Of a DNA stretch of 64,000 nucleotides, positions 47,930-57,787 are shown in pieces (position 1 is the first letter of the stretch; every line of letters starts with the position of its first letter). The DNA is from Burkholderia sp. WP9 (GTDB lineage Bacteria; Pseudomonadota; Gammaproteobacteria; Burkholderiales; Burkholderiaceae): positions 1,550,001 through 1,614,000 of the forward strand of contig NZ_FNTG01000002.1 in assembly GCF_900104795.1 (NCBI RefSeq), in the 5' to 3' direction. Made by a program: the position numbers and the translations under genes. Under the pieces are notes generated by a model that ran no database searches, had not been told where the DNA came from, and saw only the letters and a list, made by a program, of their open reading frames with translations.

Positions 47930-49036
47930 ATGTCCAATCTGAGCAATGCATTGCAGTTGCGGTCTGTCCACAGCCAGCTGCCAGTCACGGCTTACTTTGA
48001 CGAAGCGCTTCTAACGCGCGAAATCGACACCCTTTTCAAGAAAGGTCCTCGCTACATCGGCCACGATCTCATGGTGCCCGAAGCGGGGAATTATTTTGCT
48101 TTGCCGAGCGAGAGCGAAGGGCGTGTGCTCGTCCGTAACCAGCAGTCACAAGTCGAACTGCTGTCGAACGTGTGCCGCCACCGGCAAGCCATCATGCTCA
48201 ACGGCCGCGGCCAGACGGAGAATATCGTCTGCCCCCTGCATCGCTGGACCTACGACCTGAACGGCCAGCTCCTCGGTGCGCCGCATTTTGCGGATAACCC
48301 CTGCCTGAATCTCGGCGCCACGCCGCTGCAGAACTGGCAAGGCCTGCTGTTCGAAGCGCAGGGGCGCGACGTCGCGCGCGATCTGGCGCGTCTTGGCACC
48401 AAAGAACATTTCGATTTTTCGGGCTTCATGTTCGATCACGTCGAAGTCCACGAGTGCAACTACAACTGGAAGACCTTTATCGAGGTCTATCTGGAGGACT
48501 ATCACGTCGCGCCGTTCCATCCGGGCCTCGGCAGCTTCGTCAATTGCGACGACCTGACGTGGGAGTTCGGCGACTGGTACAGCGTGCAGACGGTCGGTGT
48601 GCACAAGGATCTGGAGCAGCCGGGCAGCCCGACGTACCGCAAGTGGCACGACGAAGTGCTGCGTTTTCGCGGCGGCAATCCGCCGGAATTCGGCGCGATC
48701 TGGATGGTGTACTACCCGGGCATCATGATCGAGTGGTATCCGCATGTGCTGGTGGTGTCGTGGCTGATTCCGCGCGGTCCGCAGAAAACCACCAACGTGG
48801 TGGAGTTCTATTACCCTGAGGAAATCGCGCTGTTCGAACGGGAGTTCGTCGAAGCCGAGCGCGCCGCCTACATGGAAACGGCCCGCGAAGACGACGAGAT
48901 CGCCGAGCGCATGGACGCTGGCCGCCGTGCGCTGATGAATCGCGGCGAATCGCAGGTCGGCCCGTATCAGAGCCCGATGGAAGATGGCATGCAGCACTTC
49001 CACGAGTTCCTGCGGCGTGAACTCGGCACGATCTGA
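47930..49036 (+). CDS. Rieske aromatic ring-hydroxylating oxygenase, alpha-type subunit
   Basis: A 368-residue Rieske non-haem iron oxygenase. The Rieske cluster ligands are C-x-H in NVCRHRQAIM and C-x2-H in CPLHRW (about residues 80-105). The mononuclear iron site is suggested by VYLEDYHVAPFHPG, with two His. No reductase, ferredoxin or beta-subunit gene is adjacent. The start ATG 47930 follows GGGAG at a spacing of five bases. TATAAT at 47853-47858 may be its -10 element. The substrate is unknown. Confidence 0.88.
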   Translation: MSNLSNALQLRSVHSQLPVTAYFDEALLTREIDTLFKKGPRYIGHDLMVPEAGNYFALPSESEGRVLVRNQQSQVELLSNVCRHRQAIMLNGRGQTENIVCPLHRWTYDLNGQLLGAPHFADNPCLNLGATPLQNWQGLLFEAQGRDVARDLARLGTKEHFDFSGFMFDHVEVHECNYNWKTFIEVYLEDYHVAPFHPGLGSFVNCDDLTWEFGDWYSVQTVGVHKDLEQPGSPTYRKWHDEVLRFRGGNPPEFGAIWMVYYPGIMIEWYPHVLVVSWLIPRGPQKTTNVVEFYYPEEIALFEREFVEAERAAYMETAREDDEIAERMDAGRRALMNRGESQVGPYQSPMEDGMQHFHEFLRRELGTI

Positions 49037-49078
49037 TTGGCGCCTGCCCGTATTCCTCAGGCAGCACGCACGCATGGA

Positions 49079-49104
49079 AAGACGGACTTCGGTCCGTCTT
49101 TTTT
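49079..49104 (+). terminator. Rho-independent terminator of the Rieske gene
   Basis: AAGACGGAC-TTCG-GTCCGTCTT with a UUCG-type loop, followed by a T-run, 43 bases after the stop. Confidence 0.92.
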
Positions 49105-49156
49105 GTTTAGACTAACAACATAGCTCGGCCGCCATCGCCAGTATCGAGGAGACGTC

Positions 49157-50026
49157 ATGCCCCACACTCATTACACCACTCTGATCTCCGCGGCCAATCT
49201 CGCGGAACGCCTCGCCGCCGCGCCGGGCAGCGTGTTCGTCATCGATTGCCGTTTCGATCTGGCCGACCCCGAAGCGGGCGAAAAAGCCTATCTGGCTGGG
49301 CATCTGCCCGGCGCCCATTACCTGCACCTCGATCGCGACCTGTCGGGGCCGAAGAACGGCCAGAACGGCCGCCATCCGTTGCCGGATCGTGCGCGGCTGG
49401 TAGAGACGCTGGAGTCGCGAGGTCTGAAGCAAGGACAGCAAGTCGTCGCCTATGACGCGCAAGGCGGCATGTACGCCGCCCGTGCATGGTGGCTTCTGCG
49501 CTGGCTCGGTCACGACGCGGTCGCGCTGCTCGACGGTGGACTGCAAGCATGGGAGGCCGGCGGCCATCCGCTGACGCAGGACGCGCCCGCCCAGAACACC
49601 GGCGACTTCAAAGCCGGCGCGCCGCTGTCCGTCACGGTCGATGCGCAAACGGTCGAGCGCAATCTGGGCTCGAAGGAACGGGTCGTGGTCGACGCGCGCG
49701 CAGCCGACCGCTATCGCGGCGAGAACGAGACGCTGGATCGTGTCGGCGGCCACATTCCCGGCGCGCTCAACCGCTTCTTCAAGGACAACCTCACCGCCGA
49801 CAGCCGCTTCAAGCCGGCTCATACGCTGCGCGAGGAATTCCACGCGCTGCTCGCCGACACGCCGCCGGAGCACGTGATACTGCAATGCGGTTCCGGCGTG
49901 ACGGCCTGTGTGAATGCGCTGGCGATGGAAGTCGCCGGCCTGCACGGCGCGGCGTTGTATGCGGGATCGTGGAGCGAGTGGAGTTCGGATCCGAAGCGGC
50001 CCATCGCAACGGGCCCGAATCCTTGA
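49157..50026 (+). CDS. sseA: sulfurtransferase with two rhodanese domains (SseA type)
   Basis: A 289-residue protein with an inactive N-terminal rhodanese domain (about 10-135; DCRFDLADPEAG and HLPGAHYLHLDRDL) and a C-terminal catalytic one (about 165-285). The active-site loop is CGSGVTACV. The CGSGVTA form is typical of 3-mercaptopyruvate sulfurtransferases, whereas thiosulfate-preferring enzymes usually have CRKGVT. Thus mercaptopyruvate is the more likely donor. It stands alone after a terminator. Confidence 0.88.
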   Translation: MPHTHYTTLISAANLAERLAAAPGSVFVIDCRFDLADPEAGEKAYLAGHLPGAHYLHLDRDLSGPKNGQNGRHPLPDRARLVETLESRGLKQGQQVVAYDAQGGMYAARAWWLLRWLGHDAVALLDGGLQAWEAGGHPLTQDAPAQNTGDFKAGAPLSVTVDAQTVERNLGSKERVVVDARAADRYRGENETLDRVGGHIPGALNRFFKDNLTADSRFKPAHTLREEFHALLADTPPEHVILQCGSGVTACVNALAMEVAGLHGAALYAGSWSEWSSDPKRPIATGPNP

Positions 50027-50149
50027 GCGTCAAGGTCAGCGCCCGGTAGGCGAGAAGTTGGAAAAGGCCGTTCAACCACGCTCAGGCAGCAACGGCCTTC
50101 TTGAACCGCGAGCGCGAGGGCTCGCCGGTCAGCGTAAAAAACAGGCGGT

Positions 50150-51022
50150 TCAGGCTACGCCATGCTGCTTGAACCACGCCAGCGTACGGCGCCAGCCGTC
50201 TTCCGCGTCGGCCTTTTTGTAGCTGGGGCGGTAATCCGCGAAAAACGCGTGACCCGCATCTTCATACACGACGAACTGCGAACCGCGTCCCACTTGCGGA
50301 CCTTGCGCGATGGCCTGCTTCATCTGTTCGAGCGTGTCCTGCGGAATGCTTTGATCTTGCAACCCATAGAGTCCCAAGACCGGCGCATGAAGCTGCGCGA
50401 CCTCGTCGAGCGGATTGGCCGGCGTTATCGCGTTCTTTGCGCCCGTTACTCGTCCATACCAGGCGGCGCCCGCCTTCAATCGCGGGTTATGTTCGGCGTA
50501 CAGCCATGCAATGCGCCCACCCCAGCAGAAGCCGTTCACGCCTAGGCGGTTCAGATCGCCGCCATGCTCGCCCGCCCAGGCAACCGTCGCGTCGAGATCG
50601 CCGATGACCTGATCGTCCGGCACCTTGCTGACCAGTTGCTCGTTGAGCTGCTGCATGCTCGTATAAACGGTCGGATCACCCTGCCGCTCGTACAGATTCG
50701 GCGCGATCGCGAGATAGCCCTGCTTGGCGAAGCGCCGGCACACGTCGGCGATATGCTCGTGCACGCCAAAAATCTCGTGCACGACGATGATCACCGGCAA
50801 GTGCGTCTTACCCTTCGGCTGCGCGCGGTACGCCGGCACCAACGTGTCGCCGGAGCGTACCGCCACTTCGCCTGCTTCGAGACCGTCGCTGTCCGTATGG
50901 ATAGTTTGCGCGGATACCGGCAGCACGGCGGCGGCGAATCCGGTGCCGAGCGCTGCTTTAATGAAAGTGCGACGGTCGAAGGGGACGTGCGGGACCAGGC
51001 TGTCGATCTCGGGTTTCAGCAT
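50150..51022 (-). CDS. Tat-exported dienelactone hydrolase-family protein
   Basis: A 290-residue alpha/beta-hydrolase. The N-terminus has a twin-arginine signal (DRRTFIKAALGTGFAAAVLP). The catalytic triad of the dienelactone hydrolase family is visible: Cys in GVNGFCWGGRIAW, Asp in GLQDQSIPQ and His in DAGHAFFAD. Periplasmic members are common and of unclear substrate, so a role in chlorocatechol breakdown should not be assumed. Start ATG 51022 has GAGGAGC upstream. Confidence 0.88.
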   Translation of the reverse strand: MLKPEIDSLVPHVPFDRRTFIKAALGTGFAAAVLPVSAQTIHTDSDGLEAGEVAVRSGDTLVPAYRAQPKGKTHLPVIIVVHEIFGVHEHIADVCRRFAKQGYLAIAPNLYERQGDPTVYTSMQQLNEQLVSKVPDDQVIGDLDATVAWAGEHGGDLNRLGVNGFCWGGRIAWLYAEHNPRLKAGAAWYGRVTGAKNAITPANPLDEVAQLHAPVLGLYGLQDQSIPQDTLEQMKQAIAQGPQVGRGSQFVVYEDAGHAFFADYRPSYKKADAEDGWRRTLAWFKQHGVA

Positions 51023-51127
51023 GCGGCGCTCCTCGGTTGAACGTTGGAGGCAACAGGATACGCCTGACACGCATCCTGTTGCACAAGCAACGTTTCCGGG
51101 CGCCGACCAGGCGCGGCACAGCCCAAG

Positions 51128-52477
51128 TCAGTGGAGCTTGACCCGCGGCAGCGTTGTCCGGCGTAACCAGTGAGCGAACGTATCGAGCACCATCCGCGCG
51201 TAGCCGTGCAGCGCGGCGATGTGCAGCCGGTACAGCGACATGTACATGAAGCGCGCGAACAGCCCTTCGATCAGCATATTGCCGCCGATCACCCCGCCCA
51301 TCAGATTGCCGACGGCGCTGAAATGCCCGAGCGACACCAGCGAACCAAAGTCGCGATAGGTAAATTCCGGCAACGGCTTGCCATCGAGCCGCGCCGCCAG
51401 CGCCTTCATCAGAAAGCTCGCCTGCTGGTGAGCCGCCTGCGCGCGCGGTGGCACGTTGCGCTCATTGCCCGGCCACGGACAAGCGGCGCAATCGCCAAGC
51501 GCGAAAACGTTGTCGTCGATTTCGGTTTGCAGCGTGCGGCGCACGACGAGCTGGCCCAGACGATTCACCGGCAGGCCGTCGAGCTGGCTCAGCACCGCCG
51601 GCGCCTTGATACCCGCCGCCCACACCGTCAAATCGGCGCGCACGGTTTTGCCGCTTGCGGTGCGGATCAGGCCGGGCGCGACTTCGGCCACGGTTTCGCC
51701 GATCATCAGCTTCACACCGAGCTTGGTGAGCAGCTCGGCCGTAGCTGTCGAAACCCTTTCCTGCAAAGCCGGCAGAATGCGCGGCCCCGCCTCGATCAGC
51801 ACGATCCCGACGTCATGCCGCGGATCGAGCTTATGCAGGCCGTATGCGGACAGCACCTGCGCGGTGTTGCGCAATTCCGCCGACAGTTCCACACCGGTTG
51901 CGCCGCCGCCGACAATCGCCACCTGAATGCGCGGCTCGCCCGTGGACGACGTGCCCGGACCCGATTCGACGGGCTCGTGCACCTGGTGTTCGGCACGCAT
52001 GCAGGCCGCGATCAGGCGTTTGCGGAAACGCTCGGCCTGACTGACCGTGTCGAGCGCAAGGGAGAATTCGGGCGCACCCTTTACGCCGAAGAATGCGGTC
52101 GTGCTGCCGATCGCGATGATCAGCGTGTCGTATTCAAGCTCGCGTTCGGGTAGCAGTTCGGCGCCGTCGTCGTCGAGCACGGTTCCAAGCGTGAGGCGCT
52201 GGTTCGCGCGGTCGAGGCCCGTCAGTTCGCCCTGCTGAAATTCGAAGCCATGCCAGCGCGCTTGCGCCGCATATTCGAGTTCCTGCGTGAAGGGGTCCAT
52301 GCTACCGGCCGCCACTTCGTGCAACAGCGGCTTCCAGATATGCGTCGGATTCCGGTCGACGAGCGTGACCTGCGCCCGCACGCTGCCCTTGTTCTTGTGG
52401 GGTGCGTAGCGATCGCCCAAACGCGTCGCCAGTTCCAGTCCCCCCGCGCCTCCGCCAACGACGATAAAACGATGCAT
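51128..52477 (-). CDS. ndh: type II NADH dehydrogenase-like flavoprotein
   Basis: A 449-residue FAD/NAD(P) oxidoreductase. FAD motif VVGGGAGGLELATRLGD at the N-terminus, NAD motif VAIVGGGATGVELSAEL near residue 180, and FALGDCAACP for the flavin ribityl contact. This is the layout of NDH-2, which passes electrons from NADH to quinone without pumping protons. The C-terminal region is amphipathic and would attach to the membrane. Start ATG 52477 follows GGAGAG. Confidence 0.88.
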   Translation of the reverse strand: MHRFIVVGGGAGGLELATRLGDRYAPHKNKGSVRAQVTLVDRNPTHIWKPLLHEVAAGSMDPFTQELEYAAQARWHGFEFQQGELTGLDRANQRLTLGTVLDDDGAELLPERELEYDTLIIAIGSTTAFFGVKGAPEFSLALDTVSQAERFRKRLIAACMRAEHQVHEPVESGPGTSSTGEPRIQVAIVGGGATGVELSAELRNTAQVLSAYGLHKLDPRHDVGIVLIEAGPRILPALQERVSTATAELLTKLGVKLMIGETVAEVAPGLIRTASGKTVRADLTVWAAGIKAPAVLSQLDGLPVNRLGQLVVRRTLQTEIDDNVFALGDCAACPWPGNERNVPPRAQAAHQQASFLMKALAARLDGKPLPEFTYRDFGSLVSLGHFSAVGNLMGGVIGGNMLIEGLFARFMYMSLYRLHIAALHGYARMVLDTFAHWLRRTTLPRVKLH

Positions 52478-52645
52478 TGAACTCTCCGTGTTTGCCGATG
52501 GGTTATGCGTCGCCGCGACGCGCACGATATCTCACCCGAGCGCGCCGCCTTTGAGCGATTGTCCGCGAGCAACACGGGTTGTCACAAGCCATCAATGCGC
52601 ATGTGTGACATGCGCACGACGATATCGCGCCCCGTCATACGCAAG

Positions 52646-55387
52646 TCAATGCGCTTCTTCCCAGTTCAGGCCGGCGCCCACTTCGGCGACCAGCGGCACC
52701 TTCAGGTCGGCGACACCGCACATCAACTCGGGCAAGCGCTTGCGCACGTCGGACAATTCCGCGTCCGGTACTTCGAGAATCAGTTCGTCATGCACCTGCA
52801 TGATCATGCGCGTACCGATCTTCGACTCTTCGATCCATTTCTGCACCGCGATCATCGAGAGCTTGATCAGATCGGCGGCCGTGCCTTGCATCGGCGCGTT
52901 GATCGCGGCGCGCTCGGCGGCCTGACGGCGCGGACCGTTGCCGCCGTTGATCTCGGGCAGCCACAGCCGGCGGCCAAACACCGTTTCGACGTAGCCCTTG
53001 GCCTTCGCGCTCACGCGCGTTTCGTCCATATAACGCGCCACGCCCGGATAACGTGCGAAATAGCGGTCGATATAGAGCTTGGCCGCGTCGCGCGTAATGC
53101 CGAGGTTCGAGGCGAGCCCGAACGAACTCATGCCGTAGATCAGACCAAAGTTGATGACCTTGGCCACGCGGCGCTGGTCGTTCGAGACTTCGAGCGGCGT
53201 TACGCTGAATATCTCCGCCGCGGTGGCGCGGTGAATGTCTTCCCCTTGCGAGAACGAACGCAGCAACGATTCGTCGCCCGAAATGTGCGCCATGATGCGT
53301 AATTCGATCTGCGAGTAGTCCGCGGAGACCAGCTTGTGCCCCGGCGGTGCAATAAACGCTTCGCGAATACGGCGGCCTTCGCCGGTACGGACGGGAATGT
53401 TCTGCAAGTTCGGATCGTTCGATGCCAAACGTCCCGTCACCGCCACGGCCTGCGCATAGTTCGTATGCACGCGTCCCGTGGTGGCGTTGACCATGCGCGG
53501 CAGCTTGTCCGTGTAGGTCGATTTCAGCTTCGACAGGCCACGATGTTCGAGCAGGATCTTCGGCAGCGGAAAGTCTTCCGCGAGTTTTTGCAGCACTTCT
53601 TCGTCCGTGGACGGTGCGCCGCTCGGGGTCTTCTTGACCACCGGCAACTCCAGCTTCTCGAAGAAGATCTGCCCGATCTGCTTCGGCGAACCCAGATTGA
53701 ATTCGCCGCCGGCCAGCACATACGCCTCGCTTTCCAACTGGATCAGGCGGGTGGCGATTTCGCTGCTTTGCTGACGCAGCTTCTCCGCATCGATCAGCAC
53801 GCCCGTGCGTTCCATCTTCCGCAGCACGCGCGAGGTGGGCAGTTCGATGTCTCGATAGACGTACTCGAGCGTTTTCTCCGCCGCCACCTGCGGGTACAGC
53901 ACCTGGTGCAGCCGCAAGGTGATGTCGGCGTCTTCCGCTGCGTATTCCGCGGCCTTGTCCAACGCGACTTCGTCGAAGCCGATCTGCCCCGCGCCCTTGC
54001 CCGCCACCTCTTCGTACTTGATCGTCTTCACACCGAGATGACGCAGCGCGAGGCTGTCCATGTCGTGCGTGCGATGCGATTCGACCACGTACGATTGCAG
54101 CAGCGTGTCGTGTTCGATACCGCGCATTTCGATGCCGTAGTTCGCCAGCACCTGCTCGTCGTACTTGAGATGCTGGCCGACCTTCTTGTGCTGCACGCTT
54201 TCGAGCCACGGCTTGAGCTTTGCGAGCACTTCGTCGCGCGGCAATTGCACGGGAGCGTCCGGGCCGCGATGCGCGAGCGGCACATAGGCCGCACGGCCTG
54301 CCTCGACCGACAACGACAGCCCCACGATCTGCGCGACCATGGGGTCGAGCGAGGTGGTTTCCGTATCGAAGGAGGTCAACTCGGCCGCGTTGATCCTCTC
54401 GAACCACGCGTCGAATTGCTCCCACGTCTGCACGGTGTCGTAATGGCGCTCGTGATCCACCGACAAAGCAGGCGCCACGTCGGTTTCCGGACCTTCCACG
54501 GCGTCCGCGATTTCCACTTCGCGCAGCCACGTCTTGAAGCCGTGGCGCGTGAACACCTCGCGCAATTCCTCGCGCGATTCCGGCCGGCTTTGCAGGCTTT
54601 CCTCGATCGAGACGATATGGTCGGTCATATCGCAGTTGCGATCCACCGTGACGAGTTTCTTCGCCATCGGCAGAAAATCGAGCGCACGGCGCAAATTGTC
54701 TCCTACCGCACCTTTAATTTCGTCCGCATGTGCGACGATGCCATCCAGCGACTCGAATTGCGTCAGCCATTTGATCGCTGTTTTCGGCCCGCATTTCTCG
54801 ACGCCCGGCACGTTGTCGACGGTATCGCCGATCAACGACAGGTAGTCGACAATGCGCTCCGGCGGCACGCCGAACTTGGCGAGCACACCGGCGCGGTCGA
54901 GCGTTTCGTTAGTCATCGTATTGATGAGGGTGACATGATCCGACACAAGCTGCGCCAGATCCTTGTCACCCGTCGACACGATCACATTCATGCCACGCTT
55001 TTCCGCTTCGGTGCTGAGCGTGCCGATCACGTCGTCGGCCTCGACACCTTCTATCATCAGCAACGGCCAGCCGAGCGCGCGCACGGCCACATGAATCGGC
55101 TCGATCTGACGCGAGAGATCGTCCGGCATGGACGGGCGATTCGCCTTATAGTCGGGATACCAGTCGTCGCGAAACGTTTTGCCCTTGGCGTCGAACACGC
55201 ACGCGCTATACTCTGCTGTGACTTCCTTGCGCATGCGCCGCAGCATGTTGATCATCCCGTAGAGCGCACCTGTCGGACCACCGTCGGGGCTGCGCAGATC
55301 AGGCATCGCATGGTAGGCCCGGTACAGATAACTCGAACCGTCGACCAATAGCAGGGTCTTACCTTCAAGGCTTCGTTCTTCAGGCAT
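52646..55387 (-). CDS. polA: DNA polymerase I
   Basis: A 913-residue family A polymerase. Residues about 1-300 form the 5'-3' exonuclease (LLLVDGSSYLYRAYHAMPD). The 3'-5' exonuclease follows with its catalytic Asp-x-Glu intact (SFDTETTSLD), so proofreading is likely. The polymerase domain has motif A (VSADYSQIELRIMA) and motif C (MQVHDELILEV). The ATG at 55387 matches the conserved N-terminus but has no good Shine-Dalgarno. The start codon of the divergent LOG gene is one base away. Confidence 0.97.
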   Translation of the reverse strand: MPEERSLEGKTLLLVDGSSYLYRAYHAMPDLRSPDGGPTGALYGMINMLRRMRKEVTAEYSACVFDAKGKTFRDDWYPDYKANRPSMPDDLSRQIEPIHVAVRALGWPLLMIEGVEADDVIGTLSTEAEKRGMNVIVSTGDKDLAQLVSDHVTLINTMTNETLDRAGVLAKFGVPPERIVDYLSLIGDTVDNVPGVEKCGPKTAIKWLTQFESLDGIVAHADEIKGAVGDNLRRALDFLPMAKKLVTVDRNCDMTDHIVSIEESLQSRPESREELREVFTRHGFKTWLREVEIADAVEGPETDVAPALSVDHERHYDTVQTWEQFDAWFERINAAELTSFDTETTSLDPMVAQIVGLSLSVEAGRAAYVPLAHRGPDAPVQLPRDEVLAKLKPWLESVQHKKVGQHLKYDEQVLANYGIEMRGIEHDTLLQSYVVESHRTHDMDSLALRHLGVKTIKYEEVAGKGAGQIGFDEVALDKAAEYAAEDADITLRLHQVLYPQVAAEKTLEYVYRDIELPTSRVLRKMERTGVLIDAEKLRQQSSEIATRLIQLESEAYVLAGGEFNLGSPKQIGQIFFEKLELPVVKKTPSGAPSTDEEVLQKLAEDFPLPKILLEHRGLSKLKSTYTDKLPRMVNATTGRVHTNYAQAVAVTGRLASNDPNLQNIPVRTGEGRRIREAFIAPPGHKLVSADYSQIELRIMAHISGDESLLRSFSQGEDIHRATAAEIFSVTPLEVSNDQRRVAKVINFGLIYGMSSFGLASNLGITRDAAKLYIDRYFARYPGVARYMDETRVSAKAKGYVETVFGRRLWLPEINGGNGPRRQAAERAAINAPMQGTAADLIKLSMIAVQKWIEESKIGTRMIMQVHDELILEVPDAELSDVRKRLPELMCGVADLKVPLVAEVGAGLNWEEAH

Positions 55388-55388
55388 T

Positions 55389-56132
55389 ATGACTAAGAGA
55401 AAAGTGATTCCGAGTCTGCGATCACTCGCAGATCAAGAGCGCGCAACGGCCAAAAAGGCCCGCGCATCGTGGCAGATGTTCACGATTATGGCAGAGTTTA
55501 TCGAGGCGACCGAGTACCTCTCGGAGATTCGCCCGGCTGTCAGCATCTATGGTTCGGCTCGCCTGAAACCGAACTCGCCCTACTACAAACTTGCCACGCA
55601 AATCGCGCGCAAGTTGTCCGACGCCGGCTTTGCGGTGATCTCGGGCGGCGGCCCGGGCATCATGGAGGCGGCCAACAAGGGCGCTCATGCGGGCAAGGCC
55701 CCGTCGGTCGGTCTGAACATCGAATTGCCGCACGAGCAATCGGGCAATCAATGGCAAGACATCTCGCTGCGCTTCCGCCATTTCTTCACGCGCAAGGTCA
55801 CGTTCGTGAAGAACTCGGACGCCGTGATCGTCATGCCCGGCGGCTTCGGCACGCTGGACGAACTTGCCGAAGTGCTCACGCTCATCCAGACCAAGAAGTC
55901 GCGTCATGTGCCGATCATTCTGGTGGGCGCGGAGTTCTGGGAAGGCCTGCTTGCGTGGTTCAAGAACTCGCTCACGCCCATGGGCCTGATCAACCCGGCC
56001 GACATGGACCTGATGCAGGTCATCGACGATCCGGACCAGGTGCTCGAAGCGGTGCTGAAGTTCTATGAAGACCGCGAAGAAACCGAGCCGCAGCCGACCA
56101 AGTCGGATGAAGACCGGATGTTCTATCTGTGA
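55389..56132 (+). CDS. LOG-family Rossmann-fold protein (TIGR00730)
   Basis: A 247-residue member of the LOG (lysine decarboxylase-like) family, cytokinin riboside monophosphate phosphoribohydrolases. The signature PGGFGTLDEL and the preceding GGGPGIMEAANKG are intact. Bacterial members hydrolyse nucleoside 5'-monophosphates; the physiological substrate here is unknown. The start ATG 55389 lies one base from the polA start. A later in-frame ATG at 55476 is possible but would remove a basic N-terminus. Confidence 0.88.
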   Translation: MTKRKVIPSLRSLADQERATAKKARASWQMFTIMAEFIEATEYLSEIRPAVSIYGSARLKPNSPYYKLATQIARKLSDAGFAVISGGGPGIMEAANKGAHAGKAPSVGLNIELPHEQSGNQWQDISLRFRHFFTRKVTFVKNSDAVIVMPGGFGTLDELAEVLTLIQTKKSRHVPIILVGAEFWEGLLAWFKNSLTPMGLINPADMDLMQVIDDPDQVLEAVLKFYEDREETEPQPTKSDEDRMFYL

Positions 56133-56202
56133 GTCTGCGCGCTTCGCGCTGCGGCGCGAAGCGAAGCGAATGCAACTCCATGCGCCATGAACACGCAGAT
56201 CA

Positions 56203-57120
56203 CTAACGGGTAGCCTCGAGGCTGCCCGTTTCCTTTTCGCGGGTTTGATCGCCTTGCGCTTGCAACCATTCGCAGAACTGCTCGACTAGCGGCGCATGCG
56301 CGACCTCGCGCCGTGCGACCCACCAATAGCCGCGTGCATCGATGCGCGGAGCCGCCAGCGGCACCACGAGCCGACCCGACGCCAGCTCATCCGAGAGCAG
56401 GGGCAGCGGACCGAGCGCGACACCGAGGCCGTCCACCGCGGCCTGCAAGGCCAGATAGAAGTGATCGAACGATTGCTTCGTGCGGCATTTCACCATCACG
56501 CCGGCCGCCGATAACCAGTTGCTCCAGGCATCCGGCCGCGTGTCGGAATGCAGCAGCACGTGCCGCGCGAGATCGTCGGCGACGTTGATCGGCGAGCGCT
56601 GCAGTAGCGCCGGACTGCACACGGGAATCTCGCTTTCACCCAGAAAATGGCCGCTCACGCAGTTGGGCCAGTGTGCGGGACCGCGACGAACCGCAACGTC
56701 GAAGCCGTCCAGGGTGTCGACCGGCGCGTTCGAGGTCGACAGTCTCAACTCCACATTCGGCACCTTGCGCTGGAACTGATGCAGGCGCGGCAGCAGCCAT
56801 TTCATCGCGAACGTGGGCAACGCATTCACGCGCAGCACATGGACGACGCCGGTGTCGCGCAATTGGTCCGTTGCACGCGCGATGCTGTCGAACGCGGCCT
56901 GAACGGTGGACAGGTAGCGCCGCCCTTCCTCGGTCAGGCGCACGCGTTTGCCGCGACGATGGAACACCTGCACGCCGAGCCACGTTTCGAAAGCCGCAAC
57001 CTGCCGGCTGATTGCACCATGCGTCACATGCAGCTCGGTCGCCGCGGCGGTGAAGCTTTCATGCCGCGCCGCGGCTTCGAAGGCGCGCAGCGCCGGAAAA
57101 GGAGGAAGGTTACGAGCCAT
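56203..57120 (-). CDS. LysR-family regulator, GcvA-like
   Basis: A 305-residue LysR regulator (PPFPALRAFEAAARHESFTA, helix-turn-helix LHVTHGAISRQVAAFE). It belongs to the GcvA-like branch. It is divergent from a split chromate transporter across 97 bases, so control of that pair is plausible. Confidence 0.87.
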   Translation of the reverse strand: MARNLPPFPALRAFEAAARHESFTAAATELHVTHGAISRQVAAFETWLGVQVFHRRGKRVRLTEEGRRYLSTVQAAFDSIARATDQLRDTGVVHVLRVNALPTFAMKWLLPRLHQFQRKVPNVELRLSTSNAPVDTLDGFDVAVRRGPAHWPNCVSGHFLGESEIPVCSPALLQRSPINVADDLARHVLLHSDTRPDAWSNWLSAAGVMVKCRTKQSFDHFYLALQAAVDGLGVALGPLPLLSDELASGRLVVPLAAPRIDARGYWWVARREVAHAPLVEQFCEWLQAQGDQTREKETGSLEATR

Positions 57121-57217
57121 GCTTGTGATTCTAGATCACAAGCCGGCGCTCAAAAATCGTTTTGCCCGCCGAGGGTTCGGCGCTAACCTCCTGAGCTTGA
57201 ACTGGAAGCGAACCGAC

Positions 57218-57787
57218 ATGGACCACGATCTCACCTTGTCCGAGCCCGCGCTGGCGCCCACGCCCACCGTGCGGGAAATCTTCGGCGGCTTTCTCGGCCT
57301 CGGGCTGATCTCGTTCGGCGGCGCACTGCCGCTGGCGCGGCGCGCGCTGGTCGAACAACGCCGCTGGCTGAGCACCGACGAATTCACCGACCTGCTCGGC
57401 CTATGCCAGTTTTTACCGGGCGGCAACGTGATCAATCTTTCGGTAGCAATGGGCATGCGCTTTCGCGGCGTGCCGGGCGCACTGGCCGGCCTCCTCGGAC
57501 TGATCGCGGGACCGTCGCTGGTGGTGATCGGCCTTGGCGTGCTGTACGAACACACGCAGAACGACCCGCACGTTCGCCATCTGTTTGCCGGTCTTGCCGC
57601 AGCGGCTGCCGGCCTGCTGATCTCGATGGCCGTGAAAATCCTGCTGCCGTTACGGCATAGTCCGATGGCCGCGCTTATCGCGGCACTCGGCTTCATTGCG
57701 ATTGCGATCATGCGTCTACCGCTTCTGCCCACCATGCTCGTGCTGACGCCGCTCAGCATTTACATCGCCTCGCGGAGCGCACGATGA
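57218..57787 (+). CDS. chromate transporter, first half (short-chain CHR)
   Basis: A 189-residue membrane protein with about five to six segments. FLGLGLISFGGALPLARRAL and the FLPGGNVINLSVAMGMRFRG region correspond to the FGG and PGP-type motifs of a CHR domain. In the two-gene form, each protein is one half of the ChrA fold. The second half starts inside its stop codon (57784-57787), which implies coupled translation. Chromate efflux is the family role; other anions cannot be excluded. Confidence 0.88.
   Translation: MDHDLTLSEPALAPTPTVREIFGGFLGLGLISFGGALPLARRALVEQRRWLSTDEFTDLLGLCQFLPGGNVINLSVAMGMRFRGVPGALAGLLGLIAGPSLVVIGLGVLYEHTQNDPHVRHLFAGLAAAAAGLLISMAVKILLPLRHSPMAALIAALGFIAIAIMRLPLLPTMLVLTPLSIYIASRSAR

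Noticed and set aside
53336..55351. A 671-residue plus-strand frame
   Set aside because: It lies antisense to polA, which has all expected motifs; the frame has abnormal His/Arg/Leu composition.
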